64,000 nucleotides of DNA, from positions 117,490-181,489 of the forward strand of contig NZ_QRGC01000009.1 in assembly GCF_003448965.1 (NCBI RefSeq), given 5' to 3'. Source of the DNA: Oceanicella sp. SM1341. GTDB lineage: Bacteria > Pseudomonadota > Alphaproteobacteria > Rhodobacterales > Rhodobacteraceae. Position numbers and translations under genes: made by a program. This document shows positions 33,431 through 41,166 of the stretch, in pieces (within the stretch, counting starts at the first letter, position 1; every line of letters starts with the position of its first letter). Below the pieces are notes generated by a model. That model saw only the letters and a list, made by a program, of their open reading frames with translations, was not told the origin of the DNA and did no database searches.

Positions 33431-35215
33431 GTGCCCCGGCCCGGCGGGCTGAGCGAGGCCGAGCGCCTCACGCTCGGCGATCTCGCCGAGCTGGTGGTGG
33501 CCCGGCTGGAGGAGCTGCGCCCGCGCCGCGCCGGGGCGGATGCCTCCCGCCTGCGCTTCGAACAGGTGTCGAGCACCTCTCCGGACAGCATCATCTGCGT
33601 GGACGAGGGCAACATCATCCGCTTCTGGAATGCCGGGGCCGAGCGCATGTTCGGCTATACCGCGGCCGAGGCGCTGGGGGAGACGCTGGAGATCATCCTG
33701 CCGAGCTCGCTGCACGGCCGCCGGCTGATCGGCCTCGCGCGGGTGGCCGCGGGCCGCGGCCAGGGCAGCCCCGGCCAGACCGTGACCCTGCCGGCGCTGC
33801 GCCGCGACGGCACGGAGTTCCCGGTGGAGCTGTCGCTCTCGCGCTGGGAGGAGGGGGGACGGCCGGTGTTCGGCGCCATCCTGCGCGACATCACCGACCG
33901 CCGCCGCGCCGAGGCCGAGCTGCGCCATGCCGCCGAGCACGACCCGCTCACCGGCCTTGCCAATCGCGCCCTGCTGCGCCGCCGGCTGGAGGCGCTCGAC
34001 CGGAGCGGCCGGGGCGGCGCGGCAATGGTGCTCGACCTCGACGGGTTCAAGCACGTGAACGACGTCTTCGGACATTCCGGCGGCGACCAGCTGCTCGTCG
34101 CCGTGGCGAAGCGGCTGGTTTCGGCGGGGGAGGGGGCCCTGGTGGCGCGGCTGGGGGGCGACGAGTTCGTGCTGCTGCTCGAGGGCCGCCGCGACCCCGC
34201 CGCCCTGCGCCGCATGGCCGAGCGCGTGGTGGCGCTGCTGGGCGAGGCCGTGCCGCTGGAAAACCACCTGCTGCACGTGGGCACCAGCATCGGCGTGGCC
34301 TGCCGCGCGCCGGGCACGCCGCTGGGCGACCTGCTGGGCGATGCGGACATGGCGCTGTACCGGGCCAAGGCGCTGGGGCGGGGCCGGGTGATGTTCTTCG
34401 ACCCTCAGATGCGGGCCAGCTCGCTCACCGGCGGCACGCTGATGCGCGAGCTGCACGGCGCCTGGGGGCGGGGCGAATTCGTGCTGCATTTCCAGCCCCG
34501 CGTGCGGCTGGCCGATGGCGCGCTGGCGGGGGCCGAGGCGCTGCTGCGCTGGAACCACCCGGAGCGCGGCCTGCTGACCCCCGGCGCCTTCCTGAGCGGG
34601 CTCGACAGCAGCATGCTCGCCGGGCCGGTGGGCGACTGGGTGCTGGAGACCGCCTGCCGCACCCTCGCGGCCTGGCGGCGGCGGGGCTTCTCCGGCCTGA
34701 AGATGAGCGTGAACCTGTTTTCCGCGCAGCTGCACGGGCCCGGGCTGGCCGAACGCGTGCCGGCGCTGCTCAGGTCCTGCGATCTGCCGGCCCGCGCGCT
34801 GGAACTGGAGCTGAACGAGGCCTCGATGCTGCGCAACCGCCAGACGCTGCCTGCCCTTCTGGGCCGGTTGCGCGCGGCGGGCGTGGGGGCGGTGTTCGAC
34901 GGTTTCGGCACCGGGCTCGCGCCGCTGCGGCTGCTGCGCGACGTGCCCCTGCAATGCCTGAAGATCGACCGTTCGGCGGTCTCCGGCGACGGCGGGGGGC
35001 TGGCGGACCCGGCGATGGTCGAGGCCGTGGCCCGGCTCGGCAGCGGGCTGAACCTGGAGGTGGCGGCGGAAGGCATCGAGACCGCCGGCCAGGCGGGCCT
35101 GCTGCTCTCCTTCGGATGTACCACGGGGCAGGGGGCGCTGTTCGGGATGCCGGTGTCGCAGGCGGTGTTCGAGGCCCAGCATCTCGGCGACAGCAGATCG
35201 GCCGAGTCTGCCTGA
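33431..35215 (+). CDS. PAS-GGDEF-EAL protein, 3' part of interrupted gene
   Basis: In the same frame as the GAF fragment upstream. Counting codons from 32999: rest of GAF to about 180, PAS about 187-310 (IRFWNAGAERMFGYT), GGDEF domain with intact GGDEF at about codon 386, and EAL domain with GAEALLRW at about 510. The cyclase has no RxxD inhibitory site. The EAL domain looks impaired: the usual DDFGTG metal motif reads DGFGTG (Gly at about codon 635), though EGIE and KIDR remain. A GTG at 33431 is the first possible restart but has no good ribosome site. If translated, it would mainly make c-di-GMP (inference). Confidence 0.75.
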   Translation: MPRPGGLSEAERLTLGDLAELVVARLEELRPRRAGADASRLRFEQVSSTSPDSIICVDEGNIIRFWNAGAERMFGYTAAEALGETLEIILPSSLHGRRLIGLARVAAGRGQGSPGQTVTLPALRRDGTEFPVELSLSRWEEGGRPVFGAILRDITDRRRAEAELRHAAEHDPLTGLANRALLRRRLEALDRSGRGGAAMVLDLDGFKHVNDVFGHSGGDQLLVAVAKRLVSAGEGALVARLGGDEFVLLLEGRRDPAALRRMAERVVALLGEAVPLENHLLHVGTSIGVACRAPGTPLGDLLGDADMALYRAKALGRGRVMFFDPQMRASSLTGGTLMRELHGAWGRGEFVLHFQPRVRLADGALAGAEALLRWNHPERGLLTPGAFLSGLDSSMLAGPVGDWVLETACRTLAAWRRRGFSGLKMSVNLFSAQLHGPGLAERVPALLRSCDLPARALELELNEASMLRNRQTLPALLGRLRAAGVGAVFDGFGTGLAPLRLLRDVPLQCLKIDRSAVSGDGGGLADPAMVEAVARLGSGLNLEVAAEGIETAGQAGLLLSFGCTTGQGALFGMPVSQAVFEAQHLGDSRSAESA

Positions 35216-35317
35216 GGCAGCCCAGGCGCGGCGCGGCCCCCTCGGAAGCCGCGCGGGGTCGACGGTGTCCGGCCCGGGCGGGGACCAGCCCTGACGGGCC
35301 CGGACCGGAACCGACGA

Positions 35318-35470
35318 TCAGTTGTTCATGTCGGACTGCACTTTCTCCGAGGATTCCTCGATGGCGGACCCACCGGACTGGATGTCCTCACCCATGCCCT
35401 GCACCGTGTTGCAGGCCGCAAGGCCGAGGAAGAAACCGAGGAGGGCGATACGCTTGGCAATGCTGGTCAT
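35318..35470 (-). CDS. entericidin A/B family lipoprotein
   Basis: 50-aa small lipoprotein. It has a short signal peptide ending in the lipobox LAAC (about residues 17-20), then NTVQGMGEDIQSGGSAIEE, the entericidin core. An AGAGG ribosome site precedes the ATG at 35470. Entericidins are envelope lipoproteins linked to stationary-phase or stress lysis control. It lies near another tiny envelope gene on the same strand (DUF3309), 90 bp upstream. Confidence 0.9.
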   Translation of the reverse strand: MTSIAKRIALLGFFLGLAACNTVQGMGEDIQSGGSAIEESSEKVQSDMNN

Positions 35471-35559
35471 GGTGGATACCTCTTCTGCGAGTTGAATTGT
35501 TCTAGGGTTTCGAGGCCATGAAGCGGCCCCTGAGCGGGGGGCCGCTCGGGAACTGTGGG

Positions 35560-35718
35560 TCAGATCCGTCCCATCAGCAACAGGATGATTACGATCACGA
35601 GCACGAGGCCGAGCCCGCCGCTGGGATAATAGCCCCAGGCGCGGCTGTGCGGCCAGGTGGGCAGGGCGCCGATCAGAACCAGAAGCAGAATGATCACCAG
35701 AATGGTGCCGAGTGTCAT
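35560..35718 (-). CDS. DUF3309 family small membrane protein
   Basis: 52-aa protein with two hydrophobic helices around PTWPHSRAWGYYPSGGLG, the DUF3309 signature. The ATG at 35718 is chosen because frame further upstream is not related to the family. Members are predicted inner-membrane peptides of unknown function, often near stress or envelope genes. Confidence 0.9.
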   Translation of the reverse strand: MTLGTILVIILLLVLIGALPTWPHSRAWGYYPSGGLGLVLVIVIILLLMGRI

Positions 35719-35847
35719 CGTCCGGAACTCCCCCGTGAAATGCGTCGGCGTGCCGGGATGGCCGCGACGTCCAAGGACTTGGTTTCCGGGTGTCAACGCG
35801 GCCGGCGCGGAAAGGTTCCCGCGCATGCATGCACCGGCCGTCGGGCC

Positions 35848-36870
35848 TCAGGCAGGCAGGGCGTGCTGCTGGCTGCGGCGGGGCAAGTGGGCCTGGCGCC
35901 AAGGCTCGAGGCTGCGCAGGAAGAGCGAGGCCACGGCCTGCACCTGGGCATCCGCGCCCGGCCGCTCAAGCTTGCGGATCTGCACCGAGGGCAGGGGCGG
36001 CAGGCCGCAGTCGTCGCCCAGCACCACCAGCGGCGGCTCCACGAGGAAGGAGGGCACCGGCGCAATGGCGAGATCGGCCGAGACGGCGCTCATCTGCACG
36101 CTGAAATTGGCGCTGAGATAGGCGAAGCGGAAGTCGATGCCCTCGCGCTGCAATGCCTCCACGGCGCCCAGCCGCCAGGCGCAGTGCTGGTCCCACATCG
36201 CCAGCGGCAGCGGTCGGCGCTGGTAGGCCGCGCCGCCGCGGCAGCCGGCCCAGACCAGCGGCGAGGCGAGCACCACGCTGGCACCGCGCACCTGCGGTGT
36301 CTCGGGCCGGGCATAGACCAGCGCCACGTCGAGCAGCCCCGCGGCATGCCGGCGGGAAAGCTCGTCCGACGAGCCGATCACCACGTCGACGGTCACGTTG
36401 GGATGGGTGCAGGCGAACTCGCTCAGCACGTCCGGCAGCACCAGCGCGCCGAGGTCGTCCGGCGCGCCGAGCCGCACCGTGCCGGACATCTCGGCGGTGC
36501 GGAAACGGGCCATCATCTCGCCGGTGAGCGCGAGGATGCGCCGGGCGTAGGAGAGCAGCACCTCGCCCTGGGGCGTGAGGGTGACGGCGCGCGAGTCGCG
36601 CCGCAGCAGGGAGGCCGAGAGCAGGCCCTCGAGCTTCTTCACCTGCATCGAGACCGCGGAGGGCGTGCGCCCCACCCGGTCCGCCGCGCGGGAGAAACTG
36701 CCGGTCTCCACGATCGCGACATAGGTGCGCAGCAGGTCGGAATCGACCCGGCCGAGGGCGGCATGCAGTTCCGGTTCCGGCTCCGGCCCGGCCGGCCCGA
36801 GGGGCACATCGGCTTCGGGCTGCGCACCGGGCAGGGTTTCTCGCAGGGTCTCGGGCATCCGGCGGCTCAT
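35848..36870 (-). CDS. LysR family transcriptional regulator
   Basis: 340-aa LysR regulator with an unusual N-terminal extension of about 40 residues (Pro/Glu-rich) before the winged helix (SDLLRTYVAIVETGSFSRAA, SAVSMQVKKLE). A later start is possible but no good internal ATG lies immediately before the helix. The effector domain is of normal length. It is divergent from the DUF1127 gene, with a TTCA-N7-TGAA element between them that could be its binding site. Confidence 0.9.
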   Translation of the reverse strand: MSRRMPETLRETLPGAQPEADVPLGPAGPEPEPELHAALGRVDSDLLRTYVAIVETGSFSRAADRVGRTPSAVSMQVKKLEGLLSASLLRRDSRAVTLTPQGEVLLSYARRILALTGEMMARFRTAEMSGTVRLGAPDDLGALVLPDVLSEFACTHPNVTVDVVIGSSDELSRRHAAGLLDVALVYARPETPQVRGASVVLASPLVWAGCRGGAAYQRRPLPLAMWDQHCAWRLGAVEALQREGIDFRFAYLSANFSVQMSAVSADLAIAPVPSFLVEPPLVVLGDDCGLPPLPSVQIRKLERPGADAQVQAVASLFLRSLEPWRQAHLPRRSQQHALPA

Positions 36871-36942
36871 GCTGGCTCTCCCCTCTGCCCCCGGCGCGGC
36901 GGTGTTTCCCGGATCGTGGGTCGGGAATGCTGCGGGGGGACG

Positions 36943-36957
36943 TTCAATAATTCTGAA
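36943..36957. promoter_or_regulatory. candidate LysR box between divergent genes
   Basis: TTCAATAATTCTGAA is a 15-bp T-N11-A type inverted repeat (TTCA and TGAA arms), in a locally A+T-rich stretch. It lies 73 bp upstream of the LysR start and 93 bp upstream of the DUF1127 start. Confidence 0.55.
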
Positions 36958-37050
36958 TCAGAGTAACAGATCTATTCGTTTGATTGAACCCGCCCGCGCC
37001 CTCATCTTCAGCGTATCGAACACGGAAATCCGAGCCGAAAGGACAGGCAG

Positions 37051-37326
37051 ATGACGTATGCACATATCGACATCCCCACGCGGTCTGCCACGGGCGGGCC
37101 ATGGGGCGGCTGGCTGCGGGCGGTCTCCGCGCGCATGGCGGAGCGCCGCCGCCAGCGGCTGGACCGCGCCGCGTTCCGCAACCTGCTGCACAAGGACGAG
37201 TGGGTGCTGCGCGACCTCGGGGTGACGCGCCATGACGTGGAACAGGCGGCGGGCCTGCCGCTGTCGCGCAACGCGGCGGAAGAGCTGCGCCGCCTGGCAC
37301 TTGCAAACCGCCTCGGCGGGATGTGA
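37051..37326 (+). CDS. DUF1127 domain-containing protein
   Basis: 91-aa basic small protein. The C-terminal half has the DUF1127 (YjiS-like) core: FRNLLHKDEWVLRDLGVTR, then HDVEQA. A GAAAGGAC site precedes the ATG. DUF1127 proteins in alphaproteobacteria can be RNA-linked regulators of phosphate and carbon metabolism; the specific role here is unknown. It is divergent from a LysR gene that may control it. Confidence 0.88.
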   Translation: MTYAHIDIPTRSATGGPWGGWLRAVSARMAERRRQRLDRAAFRNLLHKDEWVLRDLGVTRHDVEQAAGLPLSRNAAEELRRLALANRLGGM

Positions 37327-37333
37327 GGCGGGG

Positions 37334-37364
37334 CCGGGGCGGCGCGGGCCGCGCGCCGCTCCGG
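37334..37364. terminator. G+C hairpin between convergent DUF1127 and dcpA genes
   Basis: GCGGCGCG (37339-37346) pairs with CGCGCCGC (37352-37359), extended outward by CCGG and CCGG. There is no T-tract. It fills the 45-bp gap between two convergent stops, so it probably acts as a bidirectional terminator. Confidence 0.5.
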
Positions 37365-37371
37365 GGCGGGC

Positions 37372-39825
37372 TCAGCGCCCGGTGCTCTCTCCCGCCCGCT
37401 CCCCGGCCTTTCCGATGGTGTGCCAGCCGCTGAACCCGGCGAGGAAACCGTCGAGATCCTCCTTGCGCAGCGGCTTGCTCACCAGGTAGCCCTGCACCTC
37501 CGAGCAGCCGGCGGCGCGCACGATCTCGAGCTGTTCGGCGGTCTCCACCCCCTCGGCGACGGTGCGGATGCCGAGGCTGTTGGCCATGTTGATGATGGCG
37601 TAGACGATGGAGGAATGGTCGCGGTTGCGGCCGATCTCCTCGATGAAGGAGCGGTCGATCTTGATCTTGTCCACCGCGAAGCGGCGCAGGTAGCGCAGCG
37701 AGGAATAGCCGGTGCCGAAATCGTCGAGCGAGAGCCGGGCGCCGAGCGCGCGCAGGGCCCGCAGGTCCTCCACGATGCGCAGGTTGTCCTCCAGCAGCAG
37801 GGTCTCGGTGATCTCGAGGTCGAGCCTGCGCGCCGGCAGGCCGGTTTCCTTCAGCACCCGCGAGACGATGTCCACGATGTTGGAGCGGCCGAACTGCAGC
37901 GGTGAGAGGTTCACCGCCACGTTGATCTCGCCGGGCAGGGTGGTGGCCATGCTGCAGGCCTCGCGCAGCACCCAGGCGCCGAGGTCGACGATGAGCCCGG
38001 TCTCCTCGGCCACCGAGATCACCTCCTGCGGCGAGACCCGGTCCTGCGCGGCATGGCGCCAGCGCACCAGCCCCTCCACCGAGGTCACCCGGCCGGTGGC
38101 GAGGTCGGTGATGGGCTGGAAGGCGAGATGGAACTGCTCGTCGAAGCTCTCGGAGAGCAGGGTGCTCTCGATGCGGCTGCGCCGCTTGGTGCGCACCAGC
38201 ATGTCGGAGGTGTAGAAGGTGTAGGTGGCCCGCCCGGCCGCCTTGGCCTCGTAGAGCGCGAGATCGGCGTTCACCAGCAGGTCGTCGACGCTCTCCTCGC
38301 TGTTCTCGCTCACCGCGATGCCGATGCTGCCGGCGCAGAACACCTCGTGGCCGCCGATGTAGTAGGGCTCGGCCAGCGCCTCGGCCAGGCGGGTGGCGAT
38401 GGCATTGGCCTGATCGGGGGAGGTGAGATCGCCGTAGACCACGATGAACTCGTCCCCCCCCACCCGCGAGAGCGTGTCCTCCTCGCGGAAGATGGCGCGC
38501 AGGCGCAGGGCGGCCTGGCACAGCAGCTTGTCGCCGAAGGGATGGCCGTAGGTGTCGTTGATCTTCTTGAAGTTGTCGAGGTCGATGCACAGCACTGCGG
38601 TCATCCGGCCGGCGGCGCGGTCGCGGCCGAGCGTGGTGCGGAACTGCTCGAGCAGGAGCACGCGGTTCGGCAGGTCGGTGAGCACGTCGTGCCGGGCCAT
38701 GTGGTAGACCTGCGCCTGGGCGCGGTGGCGCTCGGTGATGTCCTCGTAGGTGGCGGTCCAGCCGCCGCTCTCCATCGGCTGGCGCGAGAGCATGATGGCC
38801 CGGCCGTCCTGCAGGTGGAGCACGAAGGATTCCGGGCCGCTGGGCAGGCCGCCGGCATCGCGCGGCAGCAGGAGCTCGCGGGCGTCGCGGGTCGAGCAGG
38901 TGCCCGCCCCCACCAGCGCCTGCTCCAGCTCCTCCAGCCCGGTGCCGGGCAGCAGCCGGCGTTCCGGCAGTCGGAAGATCTCGGCCATGCGCCGGTTGCT
39001 CACGATCACCCGGCCGCCCGCATCGAACATCGCCAGCCCGTGGGACATGTTGTCGAGCGCGGTCTCGAACAGCCCGTTCTGAACCGTGAGCTCCTCGTTC
39101 GCGCGCTGCTTCTCGGTGACCGCGGCGGCCAGCTCGGCGCCCGCCTCGCGCAGCTCCTCGTTGGTGTCGGCCAGCGAGGTCTGGGCCACCACCAGCAGCC
39201 GGTTCTGCCAGGCGTTGAGCAGGAACAGCACGAAGCCGCCCACCGCCAGCGATATGGCAAGGCCGGTGAACTCCCAGTGCAGCTGGAACAGCTCGCGCTG
39301 CTCGCGCGCCACCTGCGAGCCGCCGTAGGCGTTCGCCGCCGAGACGAGGCCGGTGAAGCGCCCTTCCAGCGGGCGGGTGATGTCGAGCGCCTCGCGGCTG
39401 CGGGCCGGGTCGTCGATGATCGGATCGAGCGCGAAGAGCGTGTCGGAGATCTGCTCCACCGCCTCGGCGCGATCCGGATCCTCGGTGACGAAGCCGCGGA
39501 AGTCGCCGGCCTCGAACAGGGACATGCGGCTGAGCAGGATCTCGTAGCGCAGCCGTACCGCGTCCGCCGCGGCCTGGGAGCCGGGAGCCAGCGCCAGTTC
39601 GTAGAGCTCGCCGCGCATGCGCAGGAACTCGCTCAGCCCCTGCGCCGCGCTGAAGGCCACGTCGTAGCGCGAGACGTGGCTGAGCGCCGCCTGACGTTTC
39701 AACACCAGGACCGAGATGTAGGACGCTGCCGAGAGCAGGCAGATCATCACCACGGCAAGCACGATTCGGATCGCCCGGACCGCCGTGCCGGGCCTCGGCA
39801 CGTTTCTGGTGAAGAACTTCAGCAT
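37372..39825 (-). CDS. dcpA: DcpA-like dual GGDEF/EAL c-di-GMP enzyme with periplasmic sensor region
   Basis: 817-aa membrane protein. TM1 about residues 18-40, a periplasmic helical region to about 186, TM2 187-206, a coiled linker, a PAS-like domain (about 250-365), GGDEF (375-535) and EAL (545-800). The cyclase looks active: GGDEF at 456-460 with an inhibitory REED site at 447-450. The phosphodiesterase also keeps its key residues (EGLVRW 584-589, EITET, DDFGTG 701-706, KIDRSF, EGVET). It begins 6 bp after the cysteine-free sulfite-oxidase-fold protein gene. This two-gene arrangement and architecture match PruR-DcpA of Agrobacterium tumefaciens, where PruR in the periplasm sets the balance of synthesis and degradation. 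Confidence 0.85.
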   Translation of the reverse strand: MLKFFTRNVPRPGTAVRAIRIVLAVVMICLLSAASYISVLVLKRQAALSHVSRYDVAFSAAQGLSEFLRMRGELYELALAPGSQAAADAVRLRYEILLSRMSLFEAGDFRGFVTEDPDRAEAVEQISDTLFALDPIIDDPARSREALDITRPLEGRFTGLVSAANAYGGSQVAREQRELFQLHWEFTGLAISLAVGGFVLFLLNAWQNRLLVVAQTSLADTNEELREAGAELAAAVTEKQRANEELTVQNGLFETALDNMSHGLAMFDAGGRVIVSNRRMAEIFRLPERRLLPGTGLEELEQALVGAGTCSTRDARELLLPRDAGGLPSGPESFVLHLQDGRAIMLSRQPMESGGWTATYEDITERHRAQAQVYHMARHDVLTDLPNRVLLLEQFRTTLGRDRAAGRMTAVLCIDLDNFKKINDTYGHPFGDKLLCQAALRLRAIFREEDTLSRVGGDEFIVVYGDLTSPDQANAIATRLAEALAEPYYIGGHEVFCAGSIGIAVSENSEESVDDLLVNADLALYEAKAAGRATYTFYTSDMLVRTKRRSRIESTLLSESFDEQFHLAFQPITDLATGRVTSVEGLVRWRHAAQDRVSPQEVISVAEETGLIVDLGAWVLREACSMATTLPGEINVAVNLSPLQFGRSNIVDIVSRVLKETGLPARRLDLEITETLLLEDNLRIVEDLRALRALGARLSLDDFGTGYSSLRYLRRFAVDKIKIDRSFIEEIGRNRDHSSIVYAIINMANSLGIRTVAEGVETAEQLEIVRAAGCSEVQGYLVSKPLRKEDLDGFLAGFSGWHTIGKAGERAGESTGR

Positions 39826-39831
39826 CGATCC

Positions 39832-40359
39832 TTATTTCACGACGATTCGGGCGAGCTGCCAGACCGAACGGGAATAGAAGTCCTGGCTCTGCAGCTCGGT
39901 TGCGCTGTCGTAGTCGTAGACGATGAACAGGGGGCCCTTGTCGCGGATCGGCATGTAGGCGCCATCGCGCTTGAGGGCGAGGATGGTTCCGTACGTCTCG
40001 AAGTCGGCTATCGGAACCTCGGTACGGTAGTCGTTGAGCGCGACGGCTTCGATCACGGTGCCCTCCGCGCCGACCAGCTCCATCAGCTTCGCCATCGGAA
40101 CGCCCTCGAACTCGGTCGCGCCGGTGAACCAGGGCGTGGTGGTGGTGAAGGATTCCATCCCGAGGGATTCGAGCATCTCGCGGTCGAATTGCGCCGTGTC
40201 CCCGACATTGGTATTCGAGATCCGGCCCTCGATGGTGAGCAGTGGCGGGCCGCTGGGCGCCTGCAATTCGGCCGCGCCGGAGGCGGTCACCCACAGCACG
40301 GAAGCAAGGAGTGACACAAGACCGACAAGGCGTCGTGCTACTGAACTCACCGCATACAT
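39832..40359 (-). CDS. pruR: PruR-like periplasmic sulfite-oxidase-fold protein (no Mo-ligand Cys)
   Basis: 175-aa exported protein. The ATG at 40359 follows an AAGGAGA site; the signal peptide is about residues 1-30. The rest is a small molybdopterin-oxidoreductase (SUOX) fold, including DKGPLFIVYDYD and SVWQLARIVV. There is no cysteine anywhere, so the invariant molybdenum-ligand Cys of true enzymes is absent and catalysis is unlikely. PruR proteins are known to bind reduced pterins with this fold and to control the downstream GGDEF-EAL partner. The gene is 6 bp upstream of dcpA. The name rests on architecture and gene order rather than on alignment. Confidence 0.8.
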   Translation of the reverse strand: MYAVSSVARRLVGLVSLLASVLWVTASGAAELQAPSGPPLLTIEGRISNTNVGDTAQFDREMLESLGMESFTTTTPWFTGATEFEGVPMAKLMELVGAEGTVIEAVALNDYRTEVPIADFETYGTILALKRDGAYMPIRDKGPLFIVYDYDSATELQSQDFYSRSVWQLARIVVK

Positions 40360-40614
40360 GGCATTCTCTCCTTTATTCGGCCACTCGCCAGCCACCTTCC
40401 AAACCTCTCGGAAATGTGGCACTCAGCAGTATTTCAGTCTGTATCATAACAGCTTGCAAACACCTGATCTCTGCACCATAACCACAGCTTCCCGGTTGTG
40501 GATCACTAGCAATGCAACTACTCGATATCAAGCTCGATCAGGTGGCAGACATGATGCCAAGTAACTGGAATTGACCGTCTTCAACGCTCCTATACCTGCA
40601 CTGGAAACATAATC

Positions 40615-40971
40615 GTGACCGCACTCATCGAGACCTACAAGCAATTTACCTTCGAAGCCGCACACCAGCTGCCGCCCTACTCCGGGCTGCACGGCCACTC
40701 CTTCAAGGTCAGCGTACACATTTCCGGCTCGCCCGACGCCAAGTTCGGCTGGGCCACCAATCTCTACGAGCTCGAGCGCCATGTCGAGGCTCTGCGCCTC
40801 CAGCTCGATCATTCGTATCTCAACGATATCGACGGGCTCGAAGACCCCTCGCTGGAGAATGTCGCGGCCTGGATCTGGGCCCGGCTGCGCCCGGACGTGG
40901 AGGGCATGACCCATGTCACCGTGAGCCGCGGCATCGACGGCCAGGCCGAGGGCTGCGTCTACCGCGCCTGA
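40615..40971 (+). CDS. QueD/6-pyruvoyl-tetrahydropterin synthase-like protein lacking catalytic Cys
   Basis: 118-aa member of the 6-carboxytetrahydropterin synthase family. The start is GTG at 40615. The zinc histidines are intact (His17 in FEAAH; His26 and His28 in HGH), as is His66 in the LDHSYLND dyad. However, the loop before HGH is about six residues shorter than in QueD, and the catalytic Cys position (four before HGH) is Tyr22. The usual C-terminal pterin-anchoring Glu region reads SRGIDGQAEG, without an obvious equivalent. It may bind or convert a pterin differently. It is divergent from the pruR-dcpA operon across a 255-bp A+T-rich gap. Confidence 0.85.
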   Translation: MTALIETYKQFTFEAAHQLPPYSGLHGHSFKVSVHISGSPDAKFGWATNLYELERHVEALRLQLDHSYLNDIDGLEDPSLENVAAWIWARLRPDVEGMTHVTVSRGIDGQAEGCVYRA

Positions 40972-41100
40972 CGCCCGCCGGACGTTACGGAACGCGGGGC
41001 TGCCCGCTCCGACCCCGCCCCCCTTCCTCGCGAAGCCTCTCGACCTGCCGGGCCTGCCCGGTCTAGGCTGGGGGCAGAAAAACGAGGAGAGGGGGGAGAC

Positions 41101-41166
41101 ATGCCAGCACTGCCGGGGCCGTGCGCCTGCGCGCGGCGCGATGCCGGGCGCCGGGGCGCGCCATGA
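41101..41166 (+). CDS. possible 21-codon leader ORF coupled to SDR gene
   Basis: ATG at 41101 follows the strongest ribosome site here (GGAGAGGGGGGAG, about 41085-41097). The 21-codon frame, with two Cys and several Arg, ends in TGA at 41164-41166, overlapping the SDR ATG at 41163. The SDR itself has no separate strong site, so translation could be coupled through this short frame. It has no known homologue and could equally be a misread SDR leader. Confidence 0.35.
   Translation: MPALPGPCACARRDAGRRGAP

Noticed and set aside
36944..40294. Very long minus-strand frame over the dcpA region
   Set aside because: It is out of phase with the GGDEF-EAL gene, Arg/Pro-rich and has no domain similarity; the dcpA frame has complete motifs.
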